Source: Caldicellulosiruptor danielii | GTDB taxonomy: Bacteria; Bacillota; Thermoanaerobacteria; Caldicellulosiruptorales; Caldicellulosiruptoraceae | NCBI RefSeq assembly: GCF_034343125.1 | Contig: NZ_CP139957.1 | Span: 1,854,001-1,918,000, forward strand | Direction of reading: 5' to 3' | DNA length: 64,000 nucleotides | Part shown: piece by piece, positions 1 through 8,700 of the stretch | How the letters are laid out: each line of letters opens with the position of its first letter | Position numbering within the stretch: position 1 is the stretch's first letter | Notes under the pieces: generated by a model | Seen by the model: the letters and a program-made list of their open reading frames with translations, nothing else | Told to the model about the DNA's origin: nothing | Databases searched by the model: none | Position numbers and translations under genes: made by a program

Positions 1-182
1 CCTGTAATAATTCCTCTTTCAACCATAAACTTTACAGCATTATAAGCCCAGTGATTTTGCGGTAAATCTGAAAAAATAGGACTTGATGTGCCTTGCGCAA
101 AAGCAATTGCAGAAAAAATTTGTACAATAGCAAAAACCAACATCACACATATCAGCAATAGACGTTTTTTAAATACTTTCAT
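1..182 (-). CDS. SLH-domain secreted protein, N-terminal fragment
   Basis: The gene starts at 182 and runs off the left edge, so only about 60 codons are visible. It opens with a basic stretch (MKVFKKR), a hydrophobic core and an alanine-rich cleavage region ending FAQ, which is a clear signal peptide. The following residues, FSDLPQNHWAYNAVKFMVERGII, match the start of an S-layer homology (SLH) repeat, which ties proteins to the cell wall polymer. An AGGAGG directly abuts the ATG, with an AGGGG further upstream, so the ribosome-binding spacing is unusual. It is divergent from the GAF/GGDEF operon. The domains that would define its function lie outside the window. Confidence 0.75.
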   Translation of the reverse strand, partial: MKVFKKRLLLICVMLVFAIVQIFSAIAFAQGTSSPIFSDLPQNHWAYNAVKFMVERGIIT

Positions 183-376
183 CCTCCTCTGAACCCCTTT
201 CTTAAATTAATTTTGCTTATGATACTTCCATTATAACCATAATTTTTATAATTCATATTATCAAATGATTACAAAATTGTGTAATTTACTTCTAACCTTA
301 TTTTTGATTGATTTACCAACTAAATTTTGCGATAATTTTAATATAGCGACTTTCTCAAAGTGGTGACTCTGACATT
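183..376. other. divergent intergenic region
   Basis: AT-rich spacer between the SLH gene (minus) and the GAF protein (plus). Both genes must be expressed from here. Several TATAAT-like hexamers are present, but I cannot assign a convincing -35/-10 pair to either direction. Confidence 0.4.
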
Positions 377-1525
377 ATGATTGAACTTTATGATCAAATT
401 TCAAAACTCCGAAATATTCTTGAGAAATTAAGCTCCTATATATTATATGTCTCAACTGAAAAAAATATAGAGGATATCCTCCTTCAAACCATTGATATAT
501 GTTTAGAACTTACAACAAGTGATGGTGCCACAATTTATCTTAAAGAAATGATTGAAAACGAGGAAAAACTTGTAATCAAAGCTGCAAAAAATCAATCAGT
601 CAATTTTGAGTTCTACTTGGGATACTCACTGCCTATAAACTCTATTAGTTTAGCAGGATATGTTGCTTCTAACCGCAAACCTGTGGTTATAAATAACACT
701 TTATCTTTACCTGAAAATCATGAATATAGGCAATTCAAATTTTTTGACAGGAGTTTGCATTATATTACAATTAACACTATAACAGTACCAATTTTTGATT
801 ACACAAACAGTGTTATAGGAGTTTTGCAAGTTGTTAATAAGAAAGCAAAACCTCAATTAAAACTTGAAGAAAATAATGCTCATCTATTTACTATTGACTA
901 TACTGATAACGATGCAAGAATAATATTAGCAATCTCGGCACTTTTAGGAATCATTTTAGACAGAATTTGGCTTTATCAAAAAAATGATCAACTGATAACA
1001 AATACTCAAAAGATGCTAAGTAATATTTTCGACTCGGTAAAAAAATCAATTTTGACTTTAAATGACATAATGCTAACAGGTCAGCAAAAGTTCATAGAGT
1101 ATCTTCAAGCTGAGAAAAGAAAAAAAGTTCTTGAGTTTAAAGAAGGACTTGAACTTTGTAAAAAACAAATTGAACTCTCAAAAGTTACTGAGACAATTAT
1201 AACTGTATGTTATTTATCAATCGAAACTTCAGATAATAAAGTATCAAATATATTCTATGAAGTACTTTCATCAGAAATAAGAATATATGACATTCCTGTT
1301 ATGGTAAAAGAAAATGAGTATGTCCTTTTGCTTTACAACGTTGACTTGATAAAAGCTAAAATGATTGCCAAAAGGATAGAAAGAAAAATGATTGAAAAGG
1401 CAAATTCACAAAATTATAACCTTCCATTCAAAACCAAATGGAGTTTTTATGAAATAAAACCTTCAGAAGAAAAAACTCTTGAGGAAATATGTGAAGGTTT
1501 AAAAAGTACTATGACAGAGCTTTAA
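377..1525 (+). CDS. GAF-domain protein with degenerate GGDEF domain
   Basis: A 382-residue cytoplasmic protein without signal peptide or membrane segment. Residues ~15-200 form a GAF sensor domain (small-molecule binding). They are closely similar in order and motifs to the protein at 2300-3505, for example SDGATIYL against SDGGTLYI and GVLQVVNKK against GVLQIINKK. The C-terminal ~130 residues align with the GGDEF domain of that paralogue, but the signature is lost: KENEYVLLLY stands where the paralogue has RYGGDEFVLILY, and the segment with the first metal-binding Asp is shortened. It is therefore probably catalytically dead and may act as a receptor or partner. It is first in a three-gene operon with a 46-base gap to the next gene. 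Confidence 0.8.
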   Translation: MIELYDQISKLRNILEKLSSYILYVSTEKNIEDILLQTIDICLELTTSDGATIYLKEMIENEEKLVIKAAKNQSVNFEFYLGYSLPINSISLAGYVASNRKPVVINNTLSLPENHEYRQFKFFDRSLHYITINTITVPIFDYTNSVIGVLQVVNKKAKPQLKLEENNAHLFTIDYTDNDARIILAISALLGIILDRIWLYQKNDQLITNTQKMLSNIFDSVKKSILTLNDIMLTGQQKFIEYLQAEKRKKVLEFKEGLELCKKQIELSKVTETIITVCYLSIETSDNKVSNIFYEVLSSEIRIYDIPVMVKENEYVLLLYNVDLIKAKMIAKRIERKMIEKANSQNYNLPFKTKWSFYEIKPSEEKTLEEICEGLKSTMTEL

Positions 1526-1571
1526 ATTGCTTTTAAGCTGTTAATTAATAAATGGTGGTGAAGAAGAAAAA

Positions 1572-2303
1572 ATGTCAAAGGAAAACCCTTTAACATTTCT
1601 GGGAATCGGAAGCGCTTTTAATCCTAATTACAACAATACCTCTGCTTACTTTGAATTGGAAGATAATCTTTTTTTGATTGACTGTGGTGGAGGTATATTT
1701 AACTCCCTTTTGAGTTTGAAACTACTTGAAAAATATCTAAATTTAAATGTTTTAATAACTCATACACACCCTGACCACATTGCAAGTTTAGGTCAATTAA
1801 TCTTGTATTGTTATTATCAACTAAGCAAGAAAATAACTCTTATCTTCCCTCAACCTGAAATAATATCAAATTTACTTGACTATATGGGTATCAGAAATGA
1901 GATATACACTTTGAAAACCCCTCAGGACTTTGTTAACTATCTCAGTAAACTTACGGTAATATCCTTTGAACAAGTTCATGTAAATGAATTGCCTTGTTTT
2001 GGATATTTAATTTACTTGAATAATGTAACATTTTATTACAGTGGGGACTCAAAATCAATTCCTCTTTATATTCTAACCAAATTTTTGGAAGGCGAAATAG
2101 ATTTTTTATTCCAAGATACTTGTTCAGAAAATCATAACCTTCATCCCCATCTTTCCATAAAGGAACTTTCAGAACAAATACCGCCCTCAAAAAGAAAACA
2201 GGTCTATTGTATGCATATTGATGAAAGGTTTGATGTAAATTTAGCTAAAAATTTAGGTTTTAACATACCTCAAGAAATTGTAGCTAAGAGGGATGCAAAA
2301 TGA
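1572..2303 (+). CDS. metallo-beta-lactamase-fold hydrolase
   Basis: A 243-residue soluble protein. The zinc-site motif THTHPDH (HxHxDH) lies near residues 63-69, and a downstream YSGDSK supplies the conserved Asp. CMHIDE near residue 214 could supply the late His. The order matches the ribonuclease Z/phosphodiesterase-like branch of the metallo-beta-lactamase superfamily. The stop overlaps the ATG of the diguanylate cyclase (ATGA at 2300-2303), so the two are translationally coupled. A nucleotide phosphodiesterase role in second-messenger signalling would fit this position, but that is inference. Substrate unknown. Confidence 0.8.
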   Translation: MSKENPLTFLGIGSAFNPNYNNTSAYFELEDNLFLIDCGGGIFNSLLSLKLLEKYLNLNVLITHTHPDHIASLGQLILYCYYQLSKKITLIFPQPEIISNLLDYMGIRNEIYTLKTPQDFVNYLSKLTVISFEQVHVNELPCFGYLIYLNNVTFYYSGDSKSIPLYILTKFLEGEIDFLFQDTCSENHNLHPHLSIKELSEQIPPSKRKQVYCMHIDERFDVNLAKNLGFNIPQEIVAKRDAK

Positions 2304-3505
2304 TCGAATATAATAATCCCCAAGATTTAAAAAGACTAATCAGAAAACTCAATAAAATTGGAATTACAATTTCACGGGAGAAAAACGTCGATACCATTTT
2401 AGAAATGATCTTAAATGAAAGCATTGACATCACAAATAGTGATGGTGGTACCCTCTATATCGTAAAAGAATTCGAAGGACAAAAATATTTAGTCATCACA
2501 CTTGCCAAAAACTACTCAGTTGATTTCAATTACATTGGTTATAAAATACCTATAGATAATCAAAGCATCGTCGGATATGTTGCACAAAATGGCATTCCTG
2601 TTACAATTAACAACATTCAAAATATCCAAAATTCTCACCTGCAGCAGTTTAAACTTTTCGACCAAGCTTTACATTATAAAACCCTAAATCTTATGGCAAT
2701 ACCTATGATTGATTATCAAGGCAATGTGATTGGTGTTTTGCAGATAATAAACAAAAAGAAAGACAAGTCCATTAAGCTAACAGAAGACAACATCTACCAA
2801 AATATTGTTGACTTTACAAAAGAAGATGAAGAAATTATTTTGTCACTTGCATCTCAAGCGTCTTTATTAATTGAACGAATTCATCTTTACCAAAGGATAG
2901 AAAAAAATATTGCAAACACTCGTTATGCTCTAATCAGTTTATTTAATTCTATGAAACAAGTGATTGCAAACTTGAGTGAAGATATTTTAATTGAACAAGA
3001 AGAGTTTAAGAAATATGCATCTTTGGACGATCTGACAGGTCTATTTACGCGAAATGAAGGAATGATTTATTTAGAAAAGCAGATACAACTCTCCAAAATG
3101 AATGAAACACACTTTGTTGTTTGCTTTATTGACGTCGATGGATTAAAACAAGTAAATGACACATTTGGCCACCAAATAGGTGATGAACTTTTAAAAAGCT
3201 TTGCTCAAATTCTAAAAGAAAGTATCAGAAGTTACGATATAGCGTTTAGATACGGGGGAGATGAGTTTGTGTTGATACTTTATAAAGCAACAATAAGAGA
3301 AGCCAATATTGTTCTTACAAGAATTCAAAACAAAATTGATGAGTTTAACACAAAAATCCAGAAGCCATATAAGATTCAAATAAGCTATGGATTTGCTGAA
3401 TATTCCCCAACTTCTAATTTGAGTACTGAAGACTTGATTAAAATTGCTGATGAGAATATGTACAAGGTCAAGAAAGAAAAGAAAAAAAGTCGACCCTCAT
3501 ATTAA
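2300..3505 (+). CDS. GAF-GGDEF diguanylate cyclase
   Basis: A 401-residue cytoplasmic enzyme predicted to make cyclic di-GMP from two GTP. Residues ~15-200 are a GAF sensor domain, followed by a helical connector and a GGDEF domain (~245-395). The active-site loop RYGGDEF is intact, as are the upstream DVDGLKQVND metal/nucleotide segment and the GH(Q)IGDELL motif. An RSYD (RxxD) sequence lies exactly five residues before GGDEF, the classical inhibitory I-site for product feedback. It overlaps the metallo-beta-lactamase gene by four bases. The neighbouring transcription unit carries a c-di-GMP riboswitch, so synthesis and sensing of the messenger are adjacent. Confidence 0.92.
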   Translation: MIEYNNPQDLKRLIRKLNKIGITISREKNVDTILEMILNESIDITNSDGGTLYIVKEFEGQKYLVITLAKNYSVDFNYIGYKIPIDNQSIVGYVAQNGIPVTINNIQNIQNSHLQQFKLFDQALHYKTLNLMAIPMIDYQGNVIGVLQIINKKKDKSIKLTEDNIYQNIVDFTKEDEEIILSLASQASLLIERIHLYQRIEKNIANTRYALISLFNSMKQVIANLSEDILIEQEEFKKYASLDDLTGLFTRNEGMIYLEKQIQLSKMNETHFVVCFIDVDGLKQVNDTFGHQIGDELLKSFAQILKESIRSYDIAFRYGGDEFVLILYKATIREANIVLTRIQNKIDEFNTKIQKPYKIQISYGFAEYSPTSNLSTEDLIKIADENMYKVKKEKKKSRPSY

Positions 3506-3517
3506 TTATGAGGGTCG
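3491..3517 (+). terminator. hairpin overlapping the stop of the diguanylate cyclase gene
   Basis: Perfect 11-base arms (CGACCCTCATA and its complement) around a 5-base loop that contains the TAA stop. The following T-tract is poor (TTC), so it is a terminator candidate only. Confidence 0.45.
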
Positions 3518-3567
3518 TTCAAAATATATAAAGGAGTTCGAGGGGTTATGAGGATAGAGGGATTATC

Positions 3568-3987
3568 TTAGAATGACCATACAAACCTTGAAAAATGATC
3601 TGTTTTTAGCTGTTGTTTTTTAAGTTTGACATAAATATTCTTCCCCGCAGACCTATCATAGATGTACCCTTCATATCCTTCACATCTTAGGTGCACATCT
3701 TTTTTGAACTTAGCATCTGGTGAAAATTCAATGTACACAGTTCCATTTTCAGCATATATCTGTGCATAAAAGGTAATTGCCTCTATTCCATCAGGTAGCG
3801 AGTCTTTCTTAAAATCAATTTCTACAAAGCCTACCTGGAATTTTCCTCCTTCATTTGTTACAGTAAAACTACCACTAAATTGAATAGGAGTTTCATCTTG
3901 TGCAAAAGCAATGCTACCCAAACCCAACGATAAAACAAATACCAAAAGTATAGCAATTGACCACTTCTTCAAAACATGAAGCTTCAT
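3568..3987 (-). CDS. small secreted protein controlled by a c-di-GMP riboswitch
   Basis: A 139-residue protein of no family I recognise. It has a clear signal peptide (basic MKLHVLKK, long hydrophobic core, cleavage after AFA). The mature part (~110 residues) is rich in alternating beta-prone residues and ends in FVWSF, suggesting a small beta-sandwich secreted or surface protein. I place the start at 3987 rather than at the upstream in-frame ATG at 4032 because AAGGAGGTGA lies at normal spacing before 3987 and the longer form would put 15 non-signal residues ahead. A c-di-GMP-I aptamer and intrinsic terminator precede it, so its expression should respond to c-di-GMP. An adhesion or matrix role is inference. 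Confidence 0.75.
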   Translation of the reverse strand: MKLHVLKKWSIAILLVFVLSLGLGSIAFAQDETPIQFSGSFTVTNEGGKFQVGFVEIDFKKDSLPDGIEAITFYAQIYAENGTVYIEFSPDAKFKKDVHLRCEGYEGYIYDRSAGKNIYVKLKKQQLKTDHFSRFVWSF

Positions 3988-4036
3988 AACTTTTTTCACC
4001 TCCTTAAGTTGAGCAAGCAAAGCCCTGCTCATAATA

Positions 4037-4071
4037 TATAAAAGGCACCTGACTTTTCAGCCAGGTGCCTC
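4037..4071 (-). terminator. riboswitch expression-platform terminator
   Basis: On the minus strand, complementary arms GGCACCTG and CAGGTGCC (plus 4044-4051 and 4062-4069) are followed by a short U-tract. It lies between the c-di-GMP aptamer and the small secreted protein gene, where a transcriptional switch is expected. Confidence 0.8.
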
Positions 4072-4111
4072 TCTGCCAAAGGTAAATACTCCTTTTACTC
4101 ACTTTACCCTT

Positions 4112-4225
4112 GACATATGTTTCGGCAGCCTGGCGATCATAGGAAAAGGTAAAAAACCCTTTTCCGACAGACCCATGGCTTTGCGCCCCTGCCTTTCGAC
4201 AGGTTTGCCTTTATCGACATATGTG
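4112..4225 (-). ncRNA. cyclic di-GMP-I riboswitch (GEMM motif)
   Basis: Read on the minus strand this has the GEMM hallmarks in order: GGCAAACC, the CGAAAG tetraloop, GGGGCGCAAAGCCA, a variable hairpin, and GCCAGGCTGCCGAA, closed by a P1 stem (CATATGT/ACATATG). The core is nearly identical to the second element at 59838-59936. It is followed by a terminator and the small secreted protein gene. Identification is by motif recognition. Whether ligand turns expression on or off cannot be decided by eye. Confidence 0.9.
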
Positions 4226-4362
4226 TCTTATTTATTTTTAAAAACTCTGTTCAAATGAGCATTCTTTGTGTATAATTTTTATGTGGTTTTCTAATTATAT
4301 TATCGCATAAATTTTTAAATTTTCAATAGCTTTTTAAAAAAATTTTTGGGTTGTGAAAAACT

Positions 4363-5475
4363 ATGATTTGTTTTAACTGTGGCAATAAAATTCAATCTCC
4401 TAATGCTGAAAAATGTATCTTTTGCGGAATGAAATTTAAGGGTGTGTGTCCATCTTGCAATTCATTATTACCTACCTACATTAATTTCTGCCCTAATTGT
4501 GGGGAATTTGTAAGACAAGGTGAAACTAATCAACAATCTGTTGACGAATTAAAAAAGGTAGCTGTGCTATTTGCAGATATATCAGGGTTTACTAAGCTTT
4601 CCGAAAAAATAAGCCCTGATGAGGTTAATAATATAATCAATGAATTTTTTGAATATATTTTAAAGCCTGTTTACTACTATGAAGGTACCATAGATAAATT
4701 CATTGGAGATTGTGTTATGATACTATTTGGTGCAAAAAACTCTCACTTGGATGACCCAAAGCGTGCTGTGTTGTGTGCTCTTGAAATGTTAAAACTCTGT
4801 AACGAGTTTTCAGTACAAAAAAGTTTAAAAATATCAATGAGTATCGGCATAAATTATGGTATAGTTGCAATTGGCAAAGTCGGAGGATATTATGAAAAGG
4901 ATTATACTGTTATTGGGGACGTTGTTAATGTGGCTCAAAGATTACAAGCAGCAGCACCTGAGAATACTATTTATGTATCAGAAAGTATTTATAGGGAGAC
5001 TTTTGATTTATTCCTATATTCAGAGGCAAAAGAAATCTATGTCAAAAATAAAAGCAATCCCATAAGGTGTTATATACCTTTAGAAATTGTCAATGAAGCT
5101 ACAACATTTGATGTAATTTCTCGTATCCAGGATAGCTATTTATCAAAACTATTTAATATAATCGCATCAAAAGATACAAATAGCGTTCTTTTACTGGGGC
5201 CAAACGGTGTTGGAAAAACTTCTCTTTTAGAAAAATTAACTAATCATTTAGTTGCAAACAATATAAAAACGTATTATATTAGATGTAGTTTTAATAATTA
5301 TTCGCGTCCTTACTTGTTAATTTCTCAAATAATATGTAAAGTATTAAATGTAAGTGTAGACGATGTGCAAACCATAAAGCAACATCGATTAATCTCTTTT
5401 CTTGACTTTTTATTTAAAGATGACTTAGAAAAAAAGAAACCTGTATCAAATTTCTTTCTATCATTCTGCAATTAG
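4363..5475 (+). CDS. zinc-ribbon class III nucleotide cyclase/ATPase, 5' part of a frameshifted gene
   Basis: Residues 1-50 hold two zinc ribbons (CFNCG..CIFCG and CPSC..CPNCG). Residues ~60-235 are a class III adenylate/guanylate cyclase domain with metal-binding aspartates in FADISGF and DKFIGDCVMILFGA and a late IGDVVNVAQRLQ segment. From ~255 an AAA/STAND-type ATPase begins, with Walker A GPNGVGKTS. The frame ends at 5475 shortly after an A-rich run. The -1 frame continues the same protein without a gap (see 5511-7823), so the full product would be about 1150 residues. The ribosome-binding site is weak (GGGTTGTG). Upstream lies the riboswitch region in the opposite direction. It probably senses a signal through its TPR part and makes cAMP or cGMP. 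Confidence 0.8.
   Translation: MICFNCGNKIQSPNAEKCIFCGMKFKGVCPSCNSLLPTYINFCPNCGEFVRQGETNQQSVDELKKVAVLFADISGFTKLSEKISPDEVNNIINEFFEYILKPVYYYEGTIDKFIGDCVMILFGAKNSHLDDPKRAVLCALEMLKLCNEFSVQKSLKISMSIGINYGIVAIGKVGGYYEKDYTVIGDVVNVAQRLQAAAPENTIYVSESIYRETFDLFLYSEAKEIYVKNKSNPIRCYIPLEIVNEATTFDVISRIQDSYLSKLFNIIASKDTNSVLLLGPNGVGKTSLLEKLTNHLVANNIKTYYIRCSFNNYSRPYLLISQIICKVLNVSVDDVQTIKQHRLISFLDFLFKDDLEKKKPVSNFFLSFCN
5430..5436 (+). other. A-AAA-AAG slippery heptamer at the frame change
   Basis: In the reading frame of the upstream half the codons are GAA AAA AAG, so the heptamer A AAA AAG is in the exact register of the classic bacterial -1 slippery site (dnaX type). The protein continues in the -1 frame directly after it (DLEKK then ETCIKFLS). 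I see no obvious downstream stem-loop. A homopolymer sequencing error or a real mutation is equally possible. Confidence 0.6.
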
Positions 5476-5510
5476 ATATAGAGGATGATTTTAGAAATAT
5501 TGTTTCATCC

Positions 5511-7823
5511 ATGACCCAAGAAGATTTGGAATTTGAAATTCGGCAAAATGTACTTCTATTTTTTGATGCTTTTTTGAGCTCAAACTTTTCTATTTTTTTA
5601 ATAGATGACATCCATTATGCTGACATTGAATCAATTCAAATCCTGGAATATTTAAAGACAAATTTGTATTGTGATAAAGTAATCTTTATCATAACTTCAG
5701 AAAATGAAAGTATCCACCTTAACGCCGAAAAAACCATCTATGTGCAGAAATTGTCACTTCAGGAAACAGAGGAATTTCTGAAATCTTTCTTTAATGTTAA
5801 TACTGTTGATGAAAAATTTACTCAACTAATGGTGGACATATCAGAAGGAAAAATTTCTTATCTTAAAGAGGTTTGTAGATGGCTTTATTTGAATCATCAG
5901 TTGTGCATTCACAACAATAAGCTGTTTCTTCAAAACACTAATATAAATGCTTCAGAAATATTTTATAAAATTGTTGAACACAGACTTTCTCAACTCGATA
6001 AGGAATTAATACAATTTTTGAAAATAGCTGCTGTTTTTGGACAAAGATTTAATTTACGTATAGTATTAAATGTTCTAAAACCTTCAAAATCTGAAAATGA
6101 TATCATCTTAACTCTTTCAAAAAGTAATTTCATTAAATTTGTTGACATAACTTATCAATCTTCAACAGCAGACAAAATCTTCGAATTTGCAAATAATATT
6201 ATTTTTGAAACAGTCCTGAGGTCAATACCAAAAAGTACTAAAATAAGTCTTCATCTTAAAATTGCCAAATCTATTGAAAAACTATTCAGAGAAAATATTA
6301 GTTATTATTACGAGCTTTTGATTTATCATTACCGTGAAGCAAACGATATAATAAATTCTTCCAAATATTGTATATTGCTTGCAAATTATTATAAAAAGCA
6401 GCTTTTGTACAAGTACGCAGTAAAATACTTTAAAATTGCAATTGAAATGTTAGAAAATTACAACCAACAAAAAAACAATCTATATACAAGAGCACTTGAA
6501 GAATTATCAAGTTTAGAAAAACAAATGGGTAACTATGTTGAAGCTCTTAAGTACTTAAATATCTTAGATAGTGTAGCAGATGCCGAAAAAAGTCTATTTA
6601 TAAAATGCGAAATATGTGAATGTCTCATCCTTACTGCTGACTTTGCTAAAGCGAAGGAAATACTCATAGGGCTTGAAAAAAATATTGACAGGAATAGTAC
6701 CTTATATTCAAAATTAGTCTACCTCAAGAGTCTATTTCAATGTTATACTGGGGCTTCAGACATTAACCAAATTTTGGAAGAGGCAGAAACTATAATAATG
6801 CAAGATAATGAGATTGAGAATCTTGTGAAAATCTTTAATGTAGTTGCATATACATTTTATAGAAACTATGGAGATATTAATAAGGCAATAAATTACTTAC
6901 AAAAAGCTAAATCTGCCGCAATTAAAACTAATAATATTGGTTTACGTGTCAAACTTACCAGTAATCTTGGTATTCTTTATTTTCAAACTGGTCAAATTAA
7001 TAGCGCAATACAAAATTTAACATTAGCCTTAGAAGAAAGCAAAAAAATTTCCGATAGACATACACAAATTCATATTTTGATAAATTTAGGGATAATTTAT
7101 ACAAAAAAAGGACTTCTTAAAAAAGCATACGAATATCTAAACCAAGCTTATGAAAATGCTGAAAAATGGAATTTCTCGTATGAAGAATGTGCTTGCCTAC
7201 TTAATATAGGCGAAATCTACATTGAAAAAGGTTTATTAATACATAGCTATGAATTGTTTTTAGCCTCACTAAATATCAGCGAAACAAAAATGTTCACTGC
7301 CGAAAAAGCTTTGAGTTTTATAAATCTCGCAAAAGTTTTGCTCCTTCTGAAAAATTGGCAAGCTGCTGAAGAATTTCTTAATAAAGCAACAAGTTTTATT
7401 GAAAATTTAAAAGACATAGATACATCTTATGAATATCATCTAACTAAGGCAGAGTTTTTTTTGTTGACAAACAATCTTTTAGATGCAGAGAGAGAAATTG
7501 ATATTTCATTAAAGTTTGCAGAAAAAAACATATTCAGACAAATAGAATGCATAAGAAAGAAAGGGGAGATACTTTCTGCTGCTGAAAAGTACAGTGAAGC
7601 AATAGATTGCTTCAAAAATGCAATAAAACTTAGTGAAACAACTGGTTCTGCCTTAGAACTTGCAAAGTGCTATTTTCTCTTAGCAAAAACTTATCTAAAA
7701 ACTTCGCAAAAAGACCAAGCAAAGTATTATTTTGAAATGTTAGAAAAATGGAGCAAATTAATTGATGATGAGTGCAGTATCAAGGCTGAAATAGCTTCAT
7801 TTAAAAAGTGTTTGATAAGTTAA
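5511..7823 (+). CDS. ATPase C-terminal part and TPR repeats, 3' part of the frameshifted cyclase gene
   Basis: This frame is open from 5424, overlapping the end of the upstream half. The first ATG (5511) has no ribosome-binding site, so it is most likely not an independent gene. It begins inside the ATPase domain: IFLIDDIHYADIESIQIL is a Walker B with following sensor residues. About 110 residues of winged-helix-like sequence follow, then a long array of tetratricopeptide repeats from about residue 265 to the end, e.g. ANYYKKQLLYKYAVKYFKIAI and LGIIYTKKGLLKKAYEYLNQAY. The architecture (cyclase, STAND ATPase, TPR) is a known bacterial signalling type in which the TPR part binds a regulator. 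No signal peptide or membrane segment is seen. Confidence 0.75.
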   Translation: MTQEDLEFEIRQNVLLFFDAFLSSNFSIFLIDDIHYADIESIQILEYLKTNLYCDKVIFIITSENESIHLNAEKTIYVQKLSLQETEEFLKSFFNVNTVDEKFTQLMVDISEGKISYLKEVCRWLYLNHQLCIHNNKLFLQNTNINASEIFYKIVEHRLSQLDKELIQFLKIAAVFGQRFNLRIVLNVLKPSKSENDIILTLSKSNFIKFVDITYQSSTADKIFEFANNIIFETVLRSIPKSTKISLHLKIAKSIEKLFRENISYYYELLIYHYREANDIINSSKYCILLANYYKKQLLYKYAVKYFKIAIEMLENYNQQKNNLYTRALEELSSLEKQMGNYVEALKYLNILDSVADAEKSLFIKCEICECLILTADFAKAKEILIGLEKNIDRNSTLYSKLVYLKSLFQCYTGASDINQILEEAETIIMQDNEIENLVKIFNVVAYTFYRNYGDINKAINYLQKAKSAAIKTNNIGLRVKLTSNLGILYFQTGQINSAIQNLTLALEESKKISDRHTQIHILINLGIIYTKKGLLKKAYEYLNQAYENAEKWNFSYEECACLLNIGEIYIEKGLLIHSYELFLASLNISETKMFTAEKALSFINLAKVLLLLKNWQAAEEFLNKATSFIENLKDIDTSYEYHLTKAEFFLLTNNLLDAEREIDISLKFAEKNIFRQIECIRKKGEILSAAEKYSEAIDCFKNAIKLSETTGSALELAKCYFLLAKTYLKTSQKDQAKYYFEMLEKWSKLIDDECSIKAEIASFKKCLIS

Positions 7824-8222
7824 ATCAACCCCATTGTAACATCACAATTAAGCATGAAATAACAGGAAAGTAGAGTCTAACTAATCAGAACTTGTATGTA
7901 TACGTAGGGAAGATGGAAGAACAAAGAAATACTATGAAGACTATGAAGATAAACCTAAAAATAGAAATAGGCTACACAAACTAATGTTATGACGAGATGA
8001 AATCAAAATTTGTTATAAAAAGAGAGTTATAATCAGAAGTATTTACAGGTATTCAGAACCACAAGATAAAAATAAAGCCATAGCTTCGTACACATATTTT
8101 GTATAATTTTGTATCACCAATATTACACATGGTTCGAAGCTATGGCTTTAATATTTTTATTCGTCGTATTTTTAATTTGCAATTAACAATTTTTTGTCAT
8201 TAAATTATTTTCTATAAACCTA
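7824..8222. other. gene-free spacer with long inverted repeat
   Basis: Convergent spacer between the TPR gene (plus) and PL11 (minus). At about 8076-8153 complementary arms AAAGCCATAGCTTCG / CGAAGCTATGGCTTT flank a ~45-base AT-rich loop. T-rich sequence lies on both outer sides, so this may end transcription from both directions. Bases 7890-8070 contain fragments that look like decayed coding sequence, but I cannot name a family. Confidence 0.5.
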
Positions 8223-8700
8223 TTATTTTGGATTTTGTCCCCATACCAGCACACCATCTATATACGCCGTTACCTTCACATTCTCTCCATAACTCGTCAT
8301 GCTCTGTAACCATGACCAGTCATTCCCCTGATTGTAATTGCTCCAGTCACTCTTGTTAAACCTTATCTGTATCTCTCCCGTGTCCTTCCCAGGCTGCAAT
8401 TGCCCCGCTCCACTCTTAAATCCTATCTCCAAGTAATAGTCCGCTCCACTTACGCTACTGCTCAGCTTCACAAACTTGAATGTTACATTGCTTGCTCCTA
8501 TCTGTGCCCAGTCTGATATCGCACTCTGTGCCCTGTCCCCATCTACTGTGTACCAGTACCTTATCGTTACCCTGCTCAAATCTATACTACTGCTTCCAGT
8601 GTTCACTACCTTCAACCACGGCCTTATCGTGTTTGTCGTGCTGTTCGTCTCCTTGTTAGCATACAATACCTTTATCTGCCCGCTTGTCGCAGGTGTGCTA
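8223..8700. repeat. CBM3b cassette family (12 copies in window)
   Basis: One representative of a ~475-bp block encoding CBM3b. Further copies lie at about 25574-26050, 26155-26627, 36475-36950, 37095-37565, 41328-41805, 41940-42415, 47693-48170, 51708-52180, 52320-52795, 56130-56605 and 56700-57175. They differ at only a few positions (e.g. CACTAC/CGCTAC, ACT/ATCC at the Ser/Asp codon before WSNYNQG). The level of DNA identity across genes of different function indicates gene conversion or recent shuffling. Confidence 0.9.

Noticed and set aside
1951-2190. Minus-strand open frame inside the metallo-beta-lactamase gene
   Set aside because: Antisense of a well-supported gene with no ribosome-binding site or recognisable product.
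3988-4032. N-terminal extension of the small secreted protein
   Set aside because: Contains the ribosome-binding site AAGGAGGTGA of the ATG at 3987 and would put residues ahead of the signal peptide.
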